Source: Flavobacteriaceae bacterium
GTDB taxonomy: Bacteria > Bacteroidota > Bacteroidia > Flavobacteriales > Flavobacteriaceae
Direction: 5' to 3'
DNA length: 64,000 bases
NCBI GenBank assembly: GCA_021647985.1
Contig: JAKITQ010000003.1
Span: 62,001 to 126,000 of the forward strand
Shown here: in pieces, positions 52,286 to 62,595 of the stretch
Position numbering within the stretch: position 1 is the stretch's first letter
Layout of the letters: each line of letters starts with the position of its first letter
Translations under genes and position numbers: made by a program
Notes under the pieces: model-generated
Seen by the model: only the letters and a program-made list of their open reading frames with translations
The model's database searches: none
What the model was told of the DNA's origin: nothing

Positions 52286-53542
52286 ATGCTGAAAAGTACA
52301 AAAAACAAAGATAATATTTTGAAAAAAATTAAAATTTTTAACGATCCAATTTATGGGTTTATCACCATAGAGAATACCTTAATTTTTAATATTATTGAAC
52401 ATCGATATTTTCAAAGATTAAGAAGGATATCTCAAATGGGTTTGTCTTATTTGGTTTATCCGGGAGCTAACCATACACGATTTCATCATGCCTTAGGTTG
52501 TGTCTTTTTAATGAAAAAAGCCATTGAAACTTTAAGAATGAAAGAAGTAACGATTAGTAAAGAAGAAGAAGAAGCCTTATATATAGCCATTCTTTTACAT
52601 GATATAGGGCATGGGCCATTTTCACATGCTTTAGAAAATAGTATTATAGAAAGTGTGCAGCATGAAGCTTTGTCATTACATTTTATGCAATTGCTCAATA
52701 AAGAGTTTGACGGTAAATTAAATTTGGCTATCCATATTTTTAAAGGTGAATATCATCGTAAATTTATGCATCAACTCATTTCTAGTCAGTTAGATATGGA
52801 TAGATTAGACTATTTAAAGAGAGATAGTTTTTACAGTGGAGTGGCAGAAGGAAATATAAATGCAGAAAGGTTGATAACCATGTTAAATGTGGTTAATGAT
52901 CAATTGGTTATTGAAGATAAAGGTATTTATTCTGTTGAAAAATTTATTGTAGCAAGACGATTGATGTATTGGCAAGTATATTTGCACAAAACAGGGTTGG
53001 CAGCCGAAAATGTTTTGGTTAAGATACTTAAGCGCGCCAAAGAACTTACTAAAAGAGGGGAAGAATTACCAGCCAGTAAACCTTTAAAATATTTTTTAAA
53101 ATCTAATATTAATCCAAATAACCTAGATAAAGCTGTATTGGATACTTTTTCAAAATTAGATGATTTTGATATTATTTCGGCCATTAAAAATTGGTGTGAC
53201 CATAGCGATTTTGTATTGTCCTACTTGTGTAAGGCAATAATTAATAGAAAATTACCAAAGGTAAAAATGCAAATAGATAAGTTTTCACATGAATCTTTTG
53301 AGGATATTGAACAAAAAGTTAAAAATAAATTTAATTTAACGGATGAAGAAATTATCTATATGGTTTTTAAGGGTGAAGTTCATAACCAGGCATATAGCAC
53401 TGAAAAAGAGCAGATAAATATCTTGTATAGAAACGGAGAAATTAAAGATATAGCAAATGCATCTGATAATCTAAGTATAGAGGCGCTTTCAAAATCGGTT
53501 AAAAAATATTTTATTTGTTATCCTAAGAATTTAGATTATTAA
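52286..53542 (+). CDS. HD-domain phosphohydrolase (dNTPase-like)
   Basis: 418 residues. The HD core is HTRFHHALGCVFLM, LLHDIGHGPFSHALE (the HD pair), and MDRLDYLKRDSFYSG (Asp). It begins KIFNDPIYGFITIENTLIFN, as in the family annotated as HD-domain or dGTPase-like hydrolases. It probably hydrolyses a nucleotide; the substrate is not known. It is divergent from porX and 70 bases before the lpx run, transcribed in that direction. Confidence 0.88.
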   Translation: MLKSTKNKDNILKKIKIFNDPIYGFITIENTLIFNIIEHRYFQRLRRISQMGLSYLVYPGANHTRFHHALGCVFLMKKAIETLRMKEVTISKEEEEALYIAILLHDIGHGPFSHALENSIIESVQHEALSLHFMQLLNKEFDGKLNLAIHIFKGEYHRKFMHQLISSQLDMDRLDYLKRDSFYSGVAEGNINAERLITMLNVVNDQLVIEDKGIYSVEKFIVARRLMYWQVYLHKTGLAAENVLVKILKRAKELTKRGEELPASKPLKYFLKSNINPNNLDKAVLDTFSKLDDFDIISAIKNWCDHSDFVLSYLCKAIINRKLPKVKMQIDKFSHESFEDIEQKVKNKFNLTDEEIIYMVFKGEVHNQAYSTEKEQINILYRNGEIKDIANASDNLSIEALSKSVKKYFICYPKNLDY

Positions 53543-53612
53543 TCATTCGTTATTAATTTTTAGTATTTTTACACAAATTAAAAGGGCATTGAAAATTTAA
53601 AAATTTAAACAT

Positions 53613-54638
53613 TTGATATTTACAGCTTTACAAATCTCAGAAATCCTCAATGGAACTATTGATGGAAATCCTAATGAAGAAGTTAATACACTTTCAAAAA
53701 TAGAAGAAGGAGAAAAAGGATCACTTACTTTTTTGTCGAATCCTAAATACAATTCATATTTATACACAACAAATGCATCTATTGCTATTGTTAATAAGGA
53801 TTTTATTCCTGATAAAGAGATCAATACCACATTAATTAAAGTAGATAATGCTTATAAAGCATTTACCAAGTTACTAGAATATTACAATGAGATTAAGTTA
53901 AATAAGTCAGGTATAGAGACCCCAAGTTTTATTCATAAAAGTGCAAAAATTGGAGATAATCTTTATTTGGGCGCTTTTGCTTATATCAGTGAAAATGTAA
54001 AGATTGGGAACAACGTTAAAATTTATCCCAATGTTTTTATTGGAGATAATGTTGTTATAGGCAATGATACCACAATATTTGCGGGAGCAAAAATTTATTC
54101 TGAATCTTGTATTGGTAAGCACTGTACCATACACGCTGGTGCAATTGTTGGTAGTGATGGTTTTGGTTTTGTGCCTAATGATAAAGGTGAATACAATAAA
54201 GTGCCACAGATTGGTAATGTTATTTTAGAAGACCATGTTGATATTGGTTCGGCAACCACTATAGATAGAGCAACATTAGGTTCTACTATTATTAGAAGAG
54301 GTGTAAAACTAGACAACCAAATTCAAATTGCACATAATGTTGAAATAGGTAAAAATACAGTAATAGCAGCACAAACAGGTATTGCTGGTTCAACCAAAAT
54401 TGGTGAAAATTGTCAAATTGGTGGTCAAGTGGGTATTGTTGGGCATCTTGTGATTGGTAATAATGTAAGAATACAAGCGCAATCTGGTATAACGAGGTCT
54501 TTGAAAGATAATCAAGTTGTTCAAGGTAGCCCAGCATTGGGATATAGTGATTACAACAAATCGTATGTGCACTTTAAAAACCTGTCAAAATTGGTGGCTA
54601 AAGTAAATGAATTAGATAAAAAAATTAATACTAAATAA
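53613..54638 (+). CDS. lpxD: UDP-3-O-(3-hydroxyacyl)glucosamine N-acyltransferase
   Basis: 341 residues from TTG 53613-53615; an in-frame stop at 53598-53600 rules out a longer start and no ATG is nearby. The N-terminal domain ([18 protein letters not shown]) is that of LpxD. The hexapeptide helix ([33 protein letters not shown]) holds the catalytic His in [14 protein letters not shown]. It adds the second (N-linked) acyl chain of lipid A. First gene of lpxD-lpxC/fabZ-lpxA-efp-lpxD2; the next begins 7 bases later. Confidence 0.95.
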   Translation: MIFTALQISEILNGTIDGNPNEEVNTLSKIEEGEKGSLTFLSNPKYNSYLYTTNASIAIVNKDFIPDKEINTTLIKVDNAYKAFTKLLEYYNEIKLNKSGIETPSFIHKSAKIGDNLYLGAFAYISENVKIGNNVKIYPNVFIGDNVVIGNDTTIFAGAKIYSESCIGKHCTIHAGAIVGSDGFGFVPNDKGEYNKVPQIGNVILEDHVDIGSATTIDRATLGSTIIRRGVKLDNQIQIAHNVEIGKNTVIAAQTGIAGSTKIGENCQIGGQVGIVGHLVIGNNVRIQAQSGITRSLKDNQVVQGSPALGYSDYNKSYVHFKNLSKLVAKVNELDKKINTK

Positions 54639-54645
54639 ATCTAAG

Positions 54646-56043
54646 ATGAGTATTAAACAAATTACAATTAAAAAAGAAGTTTCACTAGAGGGTATAGGTT
54701 TACATTCTGGAAATAAAGTAAAATTAACATTTAAACCATCGGGGATAAATACTGGTTTTAAATTTGTTAGAAGTGATTTAGAGGGTGAGCCCGCAATTGA
54801 GGCACATGCTTGTTATGTAACAGATACAAAAAGAGGAACTAGCTTAGAAAAAAACGGTGTGATTATCAATACATCCGAACATGTTTTAGCAGCAATTGTT
54901 GGTTTAGATATCGATAATATAATTATTGAAATGAATGCCTCTGAACCGCCAATTTTAGACGGTTCATCAAAATATTTTCTTGAAGCACTTGAAGAAGTAG
55001 GGCTTGAAGAACAGGATGCTGAAAGAGAAATTTATGAAGTAAAAGAAATCATTTCTTTTAAGGATGAAGAAACTGGTAGTGAAATTATGATTATGCCATC
55101 GGATAAGTATGAAATTACTACCATGGTTGACTTTGGAACAAAAATTTTAGGTACGCAAAATGCTACTTTAGAGCATATAAGTGATTTTAAAAATGAAATT
55201 GCCGCTGCCAGAACTTTTAGTTTCTTACATGAGATAGAAATGCTTTTAGAAAACGACTTAATTAAAGGGGGTGATTTAAACAATGCTATAGTTTATGTAG
55301 ATAAAAAAATATCTAAATCAACTATGGATAAATTGAGCAAGGCCTTTAATAAAGATTCCATAAAAGTTAAGCCTAATGGTATTTTAGACAATTTGACATT
55401 ACATTGGGCAAATGAAGCAGCTCGTCATAAACTATTAGATGTTATTGGTGACTTAGCTTTGATAGGAACGAAGATAAAAGGAAAGGTGATCGCTACAAAA
55501 CCTGGTCATAAAATAAATACAGCATTTGCTAAGAAAATGATGAAACTGATCAAAATTGAAAAGCGAAATAAAGTGCCGTATTATGATTTAAGCTTACCAC
55601 CGTTGATGGATATCCATAAGATAATGAGCATTTTACCGCATCGCCCGCCCTTCTTGTTAATTGACAGAATTATTGAGTTATCAGAAACTCATGTTGTTGG
55701 TATGAAAAATGTTTCTATGAACGAACCCTTTTTTATTGGTCATTTTCCGGGAGCACCGGTAATGCCTGGTGTATTACAAGTGGAGGCCATGGCACAGTGT
55801 GGAGGTGTTTTGGTTTTAAGTACAGTTCCAGATCCTGAAAATTATTTAACTTATTTTATGAAAATGAATAATGTTAAGTTCAAACAAAAAGTACTGCCTG
55901 GAGATACGCTTATTTTTAAAGCAGAATTAGTAGGGCCAATTAGGCGTGGAATTTGTCATATGCAAGCTTATGGTTATGCCAATAACAAACTGGTTGTTGA
56001 GGCCGAGTTAATGGCTCAAATTGTTAGAAATCCAGATAAATAA
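54646..56043 (+). CDS. LpxC-FabZ fusion: UDP-3-O-acyl-GlcNAc deacetylase and 3-hydroxyacyl-ACP dehydratase
   Basis: 465 residues. Residues about 1-300 are LpxC: EGIGLHSGNKVKLTFKP, EHVLAAIVGLDIDN, SEPPILDGSSKYF, ARTFSFLHEIEML and HKLLDVIGDLALIG (Zn ligands His/Asp). Residues about 315-465 are FabZ: ILPHRPPFLLIDRI, GHFPGAPVMPGVLQVEAMAQ (catalytic His and Glu). It joins the committed step of lipid A synthesis to the fatty-acid dehydratase. This fusion is known for Bacteroidota. The next gene, lpxA, is 37 bases on. Confidence 0.96.
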   Translation: MSIKQITIKKEVSLEGIGLHSGNKVKLTFKPSGINTGFKFVRSDLEGEPAIEAHACYVTDTKRGTSLEKNGVIINTSEHVLAAIVGLDIDNIIIEMNASEPPILDGSSKYFLEALEEVGLEEQDAEREIYEVKEIISFKDEETGSEIMIMPSDKYEITTMVDFGTKILGTQNATLEHISDFKNEIAAARTFSFLHEIEMLLENDLIKGGDLNNAIVYVDKKISKSTMDKLSKAFNKDSIKVKPNGILDNLTLHWANEAARHKLLDVIGDLALIGTKIKGKVIATKPGHKINTAFAKKMMKLIKIEKRNKVPYYDLSLPPLMDIHKIMSILPHRPPFLLIDRIIELSETHVVGMKNVSMNEPFFIGHFPGAPVMPGVLQVEAMAQCGGVLVLSTVPDPENYLTYFMKMNNVKFKQKVLPGDTLIFKAELVGPIRRGICHMQAYGYANNKLVVEAELMAQIVRNPDK

Positions 56044-56080
56044 TATTGAAAAAATTAATATTCTAATTAAAAATTAATAT

Positions 56081-56866
56081 ATGAATCAACCACTAGCGTA
56101 TATTCACCCTGGTGCAAAAATTGCAACAAATGTAGTGATTGAACCCTTTTCTACGATCCATAATAATGTAAAAATTGGTTCGGGAACCTGGATAGGTTCA
56201 AATGTAACCATCATGGAAGGTGCAAGAATTGGAAAAAATTGTAGAATTTTCCCCGGCGCTGTAATTTCTGCCATACCACAAGACTTAAAATTTGAAGATG
56301 AAGATTCGCTAGTTGTAATAGGTAATAATGTCACTATAAGAGAATGTGTTACGGTTAATAGAGGAACTAAAGCGCACGGTAAAACTGAGATTGGTGACAA
56401 TTGTTTGATTATGGCAACGGCACATATTGCACATGATTGTATTATAAGAAATGATGTGATTATAGTGAATGGAGTTACTTTGGCTGGTCATGTAGAAATT
56501 GGTGAATATGCAATTATTGGTGGTTTATCGGGCATACATCAATTTATACATATTGGTAAACACGCTATGATTTCTGGAGGTTCTTTGGTAAGAAAAGATG
56601 TACCTCCTTTTGTAAAAGCGGCTAAAGAACCGTTATCTTATGTTGGAATAAATTCTATTGGTCTACGCCGAAGAGGTTTTAATTCTTCTAAAATAAATGA
56701 GATACAAAATATTTATAGAATCTTATTCCAAAAAAACAACAACACAACACAAGCGTCTCGAATTATAGAAGCAGAAATGGATGTAAGTTCAGAAAGAGAT
56801 GAAGTTTTAACATTCATTCTTAATTCTCAAAGAGGAATTATGAAAGGATATACAAGTAATTATTAA
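56081..56866 (+). CDS. lpxA: UDP-N-acetylglucosamine acyltransferase
   Basis: 261 residues. Left-handed beta-helix with hexapeptide repeats (YIHPGAKIATNVVIEPFS, VKIGSGTWIGSNVTIMEG), then the catalytic-His region ATAHIAHDCIIRN and HIGKHAMISGGSLVRKDVP. The tail (IGLRRRGFNSSKINEIQ) is helical as in E. coli LpxA (262 residues). It transfers the first hydroxyacyl chain to UDP-GlcNAc. Operon gene 3. Confidence 0.95.
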   Translation: MNQPLAYIHPGAKIATNVVIEPFSTIHNNVKIGSGTWIGSNVTIMEGARIGKNCRIFPGAVISAIPQDLKFEDEDSLVVIGNNVTIRECVTVNRGTKAHGKTEIGDNCLIMATAHIAHDCIIRNDVIIVNGVTLAGHVEIGEYAIIGGLSGIHQFIHIGKHAMISGGSLVRKDVPPFVKAAKEPLSYVGINSIGLRRRGFNSSKINEIQNIYRILFQKNNNTTQASRIIEAEMDVSSERDEVLTFILNSQRGIMKGYTSNY

Positions 56867-56883
56867 AAAAAGAAAATTTAAGA

Positions 56884-57450
56884 ATGGCAAATACATCAGA
56901 TATTAAAAAAGGACTGTGTATCGTATTTAATAATGATACCTATAAAATTACAGATTTTCAACACGTAAAACCAGGAAAAGGACCTGCTTTTGTACGTACC
57001 AAAATGAAAAGTTTGACTACTGGTAAATCTTTAGATAATACTTTTTCTTCTGGGCACAAAATTGAAGAGGTTAGGGTAGAAACTAGAAAATATCAATATT
57101 TATATCCTGAAGGAGATACTTATCATTTTATGAATACAGATGATTATAATCAAATTACTTTGGAAAAAGAAACATTAGATGCTCCGGAATTGTTGAAAGA
57201 AGGAGAAATAGTTACTATTATAATTCGCACTTCTGATGAATTACCTTTGGCTGTTGAAATGCCAGCTCATGTTTATTTACAAGTAACACATACTGAACCT
57301 GGAATAAAAGGAAATACAGCTACCAATGCTACAAAACCGGCCGTAGTTGAAACTGGAGCAAAAGTAAATGTGCCTTTATTTATTAATGAAGGAGATAAAA
57401 TTAAAATAGAGACTCAAAAAGGTACGTATATGGAAAGAGTAAAGGAATAA
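56884..57450 (+). CDS. efp: translation elongation factor P
   Basis: 188 residues, the usual length. [32 protein letters not shown] with the loop Lys (equivalent to the modified Lys34 of E. coli), [13 protein letters not shown] and the C-terminal [18 protein letters not shown]. It relieves ribosome stalling at polyproline. It is placed inside the lipid A operon, 17 bases after lpxA and 4 before lpxD2, as in other Bacteroidota. Confidence 0.96.
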   Translation: MANTSDIKKGLCIVFNNDTYKITDFQHVKPGKGPAFVRTKMKSLTTGKSLDNTFSSGHKIEEVRVETRKYQYLYPEGDTYHFMNTDDYNQITLEKETLDAPELLKEGEIVTIIIRTSDELPLAVEMPAHVYLQVTHTEPGIKGNTATNATKPAVVETGAKVNVPLFINEGDKIKIETQKGTYMERVKE

Positions 57451-57454
57451 TACC

Positions 57455-58384
57455 ATGAAGTTTCCAAAAACGTACACCTTAAAAGAGATTTCGCAAATAA
57501 CACAAGCCGAGTTTGTTGGCGATGAAAATTTTTCCGTTACAGGAATCAATGAGATTCATGTGGTAGAGCATGGTGATGTGGTTTTTGTAGATCATCCCAA
57601 ATACTATAATAAAGCATTAAATTCTGCGGCATCTGTTATCTTGATTAATAAAAAGGTGGATTGCCCTAAAGGAAAAGCTTTGTTAATTTCCGATGATCCA
57701 TTTCGTGATTTTAATAGGTTGTCTAATTATTTTAAACCCTTTAACCCTGCCAATAAAAGTATTGCATCCTCGGCAAAAATAGGTAAGAACACCATTATTC
57801 AACCCCAAGTATTTATCGGAAATAATGTTGTTATTGGTGATAATTGTATTATCCATGCCCATGTTGCCATTTATGATAATTGCGTGATTGGAAATGATGT
57901 AACAATACATTCAGGTACAATTTTAGGTGCGGATGCTTTTTATTATAAAAACAGACCAACAGGATATGATAAATTAATTTCCTCAGGAAGAGTAGTTATT
58001 AAAGACCATGTAGATATTGGTGCCAATTGTACTATTGATAAAGGTGTTACAGGAGATACAATTATTGGGGAAGGATCTAAATTAGACAATTTGATTCAAA
58101 TAGCACATGATACCGTAATAGGTAAAAAATGTTTATTGGCTTCATTAACAGCAATCGCGGGTTGTACCATTATTGAAGATGAAGTTACAATTTGGGGACA
58201 ATGTGGTATTGTTAGCGGAATTACCATTGGTAAAAAAGCGGTTTTAATGGCACAGTCTGGAGTTTCAAAATCTATTGCAGGTGGTAAAATTTATTGGGGT
58301 TCTCCGGTAACCGAACTACGAGATCGTCAAAGAGAATTGATTTCTATAAAAAAGTTACCTGAATTATTAAAAAAAATGAAATAA
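57455..58384 (+). CDS. second LpxD-like N-acyltransferase paralogue
   Basis: 309 residues. It shares the LpxD layout: an N-terminal domain ([20 protein letters not shown]) and a hexapeptide helix ([33 protein letters not shown]) with [16 protein letters not shown] (catalytic-His equivalent). It differs from the first LpxD by a shorter C-terminus (ending LPELLKKMK) and no long C-terminal helix. It may be a variant acyltransferase with other chain preference; substrate not known. It follows efp by 4 bases. Confidence 0.9.
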   Translation: MKFPKTYTLKEISQITQAEFVGDENFSVTGINEIHVVEHGDVVFVDHPKYYNKALNSAASVILINKKVDCPKGKALLISDDPFRDFNRLSNYFKPFNPANKSIASSAKIGKNTIIQPQVFIGNNVVIGDNCIIHAHVAIYDNCVIGNDVTIHSGTILGADAFYYKNRPTGYDKLISSGRVVIKDHVDIGANCTIDKGVTGDTIIGEGSKLDNLIQIAHDTVIGKKCLLASLTAIAGCTIIEDEVTIWGQCGIVSGITIGKKAVLMAQSGVSKSIAGGKIYWGSPVTELRDRQRELISIKKLPELLKKMK

Positions 58385-58411
58385 TACCTCTTTAATTCAA
58401 AAGCAATAATT

Positions 58412-58419
58412 TACTTTTG
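58412..58419 (+). promoter_or_regulatory. -7 box of sucD
   Basis: TACTTTTG, full match to TAnnTTTG, 56 bases before the ATG at 58476. Confidence 0.4.
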
Positions 58420-58475
58420 TAGAGTTCCAATTCAATTGGATATCAATAATTAAATAATCGATAAAATATATTAGA

Positions 58476-59363
58476 ATGAGTGTTTTAGTTAATAAAGATT
58501 CAAAAATAATAGTGCAAGGATTTACGGGTAGTGAGGGTACTTTTCACGCATCGCAAATGATAGCATATGGAAGTAATGTTGTTGGAGGTGTAACTCCGGG
58601 AAAAGGAGGTCAAACACATTTGGAAAAACCAGTTTTTAATACGGTTGCCGATGCTGTAAAAGAAGTACATGCCGATACAACTATCATTTTTGTACCACCA
58701 GCTTTTGCAAGTGATGCTATTATGGAAGCTGCTGAAGCGGGTATAAAAGTTATTATCTGTATTACAGAAGGTATTCCTACTGCCGATATGGTGAAAGTAA
58801 AATCGTATATCGATCAAAAAGATTGTCGTTTGATTGGTCCTAATTGTCCGGGTGTTATTACTCCAGGAGAAGCAAAAGTTGGTATTATGCCAGGTTTTGT
58901 ATTTAAAAAAGGAAAAATTGGCATCGTATCTAAATCAGGTACGCTAACTTATGAAGCTGCTGATCAGGTAGTAAAACAAGGATTAGGTATAACAACTGCA
59001 ATTGGTATAGGTGGCGATCCAATTATTGGAACCACCACTAAAGAAGCCGTAGAATTATTAATGAATGATCCAGAAACAGAGGCAATTGTTATGATTGGTG
59101 AAATAGGTGGGCAATTAGAGGCTGATGCTGCAAAATGGATAAAAGCTGATGGTAATAGAAAACCGGTTATTGGTTTTATAGCCGGACAAACAGCTCCAGC
59201 AGGTAGAACCATGGGGCATGCCGGTGCTATCGTTGGCGGTGCCGATGATACTGCCCAAGCTAAAATGAAAATTTTGGCAGAAAATGGCATTCATGTTGTT
59301 GATTCACCTGCAGAAATAGGATTAAAAGTAGCCGAAGTTTTAAGTTTAAAAAAGTCTGTATAA
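58476..59363 (+). CDS. sucD: succinyl-CoA synthetase, alpha subunit
   Basis: 295 residues. [22 protein letters not shown] (CoA-binding), [41 protein letters not shown] and the active-site His in [10 protein letters not shown]. It makes ATP/GTP from succinyl-CoA with SucC, which is not in the window. It has its own promoter box and a terminator at 59404. The order efp-lpxD2-sucD is common in Bacteroidota. Confidence 0.95.
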   Translation: MSVLVNKDSKIIVQGFTGSEGTFHASQMIAYGSNVVGGVTPGKGGQTHLEKPVFNTVADAVKEVHADTTIIFVPPAFASDAIMEAAEAGIKVIICITEGIPTADMVKVKSYIDQKDCRLIGPNCPGVITPGEAKVGIMPGFVFKKGKIGIVSKSGTLTYEAADQVVKQGLGITTAIGIGGDPIIGTTTKEAVELLMNDPETEAIVMIGEIGGQLEADAAKWIKADGNRKPVIGFIAGQTAPAGRTMGHAGAIVGGADDTAQAKMKILAENGIHVVDSPAEIGLKVAEVLSLKKSV

Positions 59364-59403
59364 TTTGTTAAAATTATCTTAATAATTTAATAAAATTTTT
59401 ATT

Positions 59404-59441
59404 AAAGCCTGTTCTTCAATATATTTGAAAGCAGGCTTTTT
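59404..59441 (+). terminator. rho-independent terminator of sucD
   Basis: AAAGCCTG (59404-59411) and CAGGCTTT (59432-59439) with an inner TTCAA/TTGAA stem, then Ts. It separates sucD from the M16 gene. Confidence 0.75.
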
Positions 59442-59469
59442 GTTTGCTTTAACCAAAATTAATTAAATA

Positions 59470-62436
59470 ATGAAAAAATTAAACTTTCTAATCTTTGCTT
59501 CGTTAATAGTTAGCTTTATTAGCTGTATCGATTCGAACAAAAACAATGATGCATTTGTATCTAAGCAACAAAAAGACACCAATGGAATAAACTATGAAAC
59601 GGTAAGCAATGACCCAACAGGTTTGCGATTGTACACTTTAGATAATGGACTTAAGGTTTACCTCAGTAAGAATAATGATGAACCTAAAATTCAAACTTAT
59701 GTTGCCGTTAGAGCAGGTTCAAGTTATGACCCAAAAGAAACAACTGGTCTTGCACATTATTTGGAGCACATGGTTTTTAAAGGAACAAGTAATTTTGGAA
59801 CCCAAGATTGGAATTCGGAAAAAGTATTATTGGATTCGATTTCAAATTTATACGAATTGCATAAAGCTGAAACGGATAAAGAAAAAAAGGTTGCTATTTA
59901 TAGACAGATCGATAAGGTTTCTTTAGAGGCTTCTAATTATTCCATAGCAAATGAATATGATAAAATGGTTAGCTCCTTAGGAGCTGAAAGAACTAATGCG
60001 CACACTTCGTTTGAAGAAACAGTTTATCACAATAAAATTCCGGCAAACGAATTAGGTAAATGGGCAAAATTAGAAAGTGATCGTTTTGGAGAGTTGGTTT
60101 TAAGGTTGTTTCACACAGAACTGGAAGCTGTTTATGAAGAATTTAATAGAACGCAAGATAGTGATGGTCGTAAAAAATTCTATGCAACTTTAGAAGGATT
60201 ATTTCCAAAACACCCATATGGTCAACAAACAACCATTGGTACATCAGAACATTTAAAAAATCCATCATTAGTGGCAATACATAACTATTTTGATAAGTAT
60301 TATGTACCTAATAATATGGCAGTGGTTTTGGTTGGTGATCTTGATTTTGACGCAACAATAAAATTGATAAACGATACCTTTGGGAAATTAAAAAACAAAG
60401 AAGTTGTGCATCCTGATTTACCTAAAGAAGATCCTATTACATCACCAATTGTTAGAGAGGTTTTTGGGCCAACATCAGAATCGGTTTATGTTACTTTTAG
60501 AACAGATAAAATAGGTAGTGAAGAGGAAAAAATGATAACTTTAATAGATATGATTTTGGCCAATAGTCAAGCTGGGTTGATTGATTTAAATTTAAATCAA
60601 CAGCAAAAATTACAAAGAGCATCATCATTTACTTATTTTTTTAATGATTATGGGGTGCACTTTTTAGATGGTACACCAAAAGCTGGTCAATCTTTAGATG
60701 AAGTAAAAGATTTACTTTTAGGTGAATTGAATAAAATTAAAAGCGGTGATTTTGACGATTGGATGTTAGATGCAGTGATTAACGATTTAAAATTGAGTCA
60801 ATTACATCAGTATGAAAATAGCACTTCTTTAGCAAGTGCTTATTATAATGCTTTTATTCATAATCAAAACTGGATAGACAAAGTGAATTTTTTGGAAGAA
60901 TTAAAGAAAATATCTAAAGAAGAACTAGTTGTCTTTGCCAATAAATTTTATAAAGAAAATTATGTGATAACCTATAAACGAAAAGGAGTAGATGATAATA
61001 TTGCTAAAGTTGAAAACCCTGGAATTACACCTATTAACCTAAACAGAGGGGAACAATCTGAATATTTGAAGGAGTTTGAAGCCATGAAGTCGGCAGATTT
61101 AAAACCTGTTTATATTGATTATAAAGCTGAAATTAAAAAAAGTAAACTAAAAAATAATTTAGAATTATCCTTTATTGATAATAAAACAAATGACCTATTT
61201 GATTTGAATATCATTTTTGATATGGGCAGTGATAATAATAAAAAATTAGCACTTGCTGTAGGTTATTTAGATTTTCTTGGTACAGATAAATTATCGCCAG
61301 AAGATGTTAAAAAAGAATTTTACAAATTAGGAATTTCTTATCGTGTTAATACTGGTGGAGATAAATCGTATGTTACTTTATCAGGTTTAAAAGAAAACCT
61401 ACCTAAAGGATTGATTTTATTGGAAGATCTCTGGAATAATGCCATTGGAGATCAGGAAACATATGATAAATATGTGGCAAAAATTTTAAAATCAAGATCA
61501 GATGGTAAAACCCAGAAAGGGAATATTTTATGGAATGGATTATTTAACTATGGTAAATATGGAGAAAATTCTCGTTTAAGAAATATTTATAATGCAGAAG
61601 AATTAGGAAATATTGACCCTAATGAATTGGTTCAAATTATAAAAGATTTAAAAAGCTATAAACAAAGAATTTTTTATTATGGTAAAGATGTTGATGCAGC
61701 CATCGCGGCATTGAATACATCGCATAAAGTACCTAAAGAATTAAAAGACTATCCAGATGCCATAAATTATAAAGAATTGGAAACTGGTGGTATTGTTAAT
61801 TTTGTGAATTATGATATGGTACAGGCAGAAATGGTTTTTGTTGCCAAAGGCGATAAATTCGATGCTAAAAAATTAGCCCAATCACAGGTGTTTAATACTT
61901 ATTTTGGTAGTGGACTTTCGTCTATTGTATATCAAGAAATTAGAGAGTCAAAATCTTTGGCCTACGCTGCTTTTGCGGCATACAGCAATGGTAGAAAATT
62001 AAATAAGGCGAATTATACTTATGCATATATTGGTACACAAGCCAATAAGTTGCCCGATGCTGTTGATGCCATGTTAGATTTGATGAATAATATGCCTGAA
62101 GCCGAAAAGCAATTTGAAGCAGCTAAAAAAGCAACTTTAAAGAAAATTGCGGCAGAGCGTATAACCAAATCAAATATTTTTTGGAAGTATGAAGGTTTAA
62201 AAAACAGAGGAATTACAAATGATAATAGAGAAGAGATTTATAATGCGGTTGAAAGTATGACGATGGCAGATTTAAAATCATTTTTTGATAACAATATAAA
62301 AGGAGGTAAATATACTACATTGGTTATTGGAAATAAAGATGATTTGGATATGAAATCTTTAGAAAAGTTAGGCAAAGTACATGAATTAGATATTGATTAC
62401 TTGTTTAACTATAAAGATATTGAGGTAAAACAATAA
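59470..62436 (+). CDS. M16 family zinc metalloprotease, lipoprotein
   Basis: 988 residues. A lipoprotein signal ends at SFISC (Cys19). The first M16 domain has the inverted zinc motif H-x-x-E-H at 96-100 (LAHYLEHMVFKGTS) and the distal Glu in LEAVYEEFNRTQDSDG. The middle (about 250-470) and later halves (about 540-970) are M16_C-type domains (VALVGDLDFDATI-like VVLVGDLDFDATIKL; YFGSGLSSIVYQEIRESKSLAYAAF). It is a pitrilysin-type protease of the periplasm or outer membrane inner leaflet, degrading peptides; the substrate is unknown. Terminator at 62498. Confidence 0.92.
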   Translation: MKKLNFLIFASLIVSFISCIDSNKNNDAFVSKQQKDTNGINYETVSNDPTGLRLYTLDNGLKVYLSKNNDEPKIQTYVAVRAGSSYDPKETTGLAHYLEHMVFKGTSNFGTQDWNSEKVLLDSISNLYELHKAETDKEKKVAIYRQIDKVSLEASNYSIANEYDKMVSSLGAERTNAHTSFEETVYHNKIPANELGKWAKLESDRFGELVLRLFHTELEAVYEEFNRTQDSDGRKKFYATLEGLFPKHPYGQQTTIGTSEHLKNPSLVAIHNYFDKYYVPNNMAVVLVGDLDFDATIKLINDTFGKLKNKEVVHPDLPKEDPITSPIVREVFGPTSESVYVTFRTDKIGSEEEKMITLIDMILANSQAGLIDLNLNQQQKLQRASSFTYFFNDYGVHFLDGTPKAGQSLDEVKDLLLGELNKIKSGDFDDWMLDAVINDLKLSQLHQYENSTSLASAYYNAFIHNQNWIDKVNFLEELKKISKEELVVFANKFYKENYVITYKRKGVDDNIAKVENPGITPINLNRGEQSEYLKEFEAMKSADLKPVYIDYKAEIKKSKLKNNLELSFIDNKTNDLFDLNIIFDMGSDNNKKLALAVGYLDFLGTDKLSPEDVKKEFYKLGISYRVNTGGDKSYVTLSGLKENLPKGLILLEDLWNNAIGDQETYDKYVAKILKSRSDGKTQKGNILWNGLFNYGKYGENSRLRNIYNAEELGNIDPNELVQIIKDLKSYKQRIFYYGKDVDAAIAALNTSHKVPKELKDYPDAINYKELETGGIVNFVNYDMVQAEMVFVAKGDKFDAKKLAQSQVFNTYFGSGLSSIVYQEIRESKSLAYAAFAAYSNGRKLNKANYTYAYIGTQANKLPDAVDAMLDLMNNMPEAEKQFEAAKKATLKKIAAERITKSNIFWKYEGLKNRGITNDNREEIYNAVESMTMADLKSFFDNNIKGGKYTTLVIGNKDDLDMKSLEKLGKVHELDIDYLFNYKDIEVKQ

Positions 62437-62450
62437 TTTTTTTAATAAAC

Positions 62451-62485
62451 AAAAGCCAAAAGCTAAAAGCTAAAAGCTAAAAGCT
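62451..62485 (+). repeat. 5 x 7-bp tandem repeat after the M16 gene
   Basis: AAAAGCC then four AAAAGCT copies, 35 bases, just before the terminator. Same unit length and copy number as the yggS repeat. Confidence 0.9.
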
Positions 62486-62497
62486 AAATTAAAAGAT

Positions 62498-62530
62498 ATC
62501 TCATTGGTTACCTGATGAGATTTCTTTTTT
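62498..62530 (+). terminator. rho-independent terminator of the M16 gene
   Basis: ATCTCAT (62498-62504) and ATGAGAT (62515-62521), followed by TTCTTTTTT. Confidence 0.7.
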
Positions 62531-62562
62531 ATTAAAGCTTCTTATCAAAGCATCATTTTTAG

Positions 62563-62570
62563 TATATTTG
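62563..62570 (+). promoter_or_regulatory. -7 box of fabG
   Basis: TATATTTG, full match to TAnnTTTG, 25 bases before the ATG at 62596. Confidence 0.45.
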
Positions 62571-62595
62571 ATTTTTATATTAAATTAAAAAATTC

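Noticed and set aside
54095..54572. Minus-strand frames of 60-81 codons opposite lpxD
   Set aside because: Hexapeptide-repeat genes often leave long antisense frames; no domain was recognised.
62451..62485. CRISPR array
   Set aside because: Units are 7 bases, directly abutting, without spacers. It is a simple tandem repeat.
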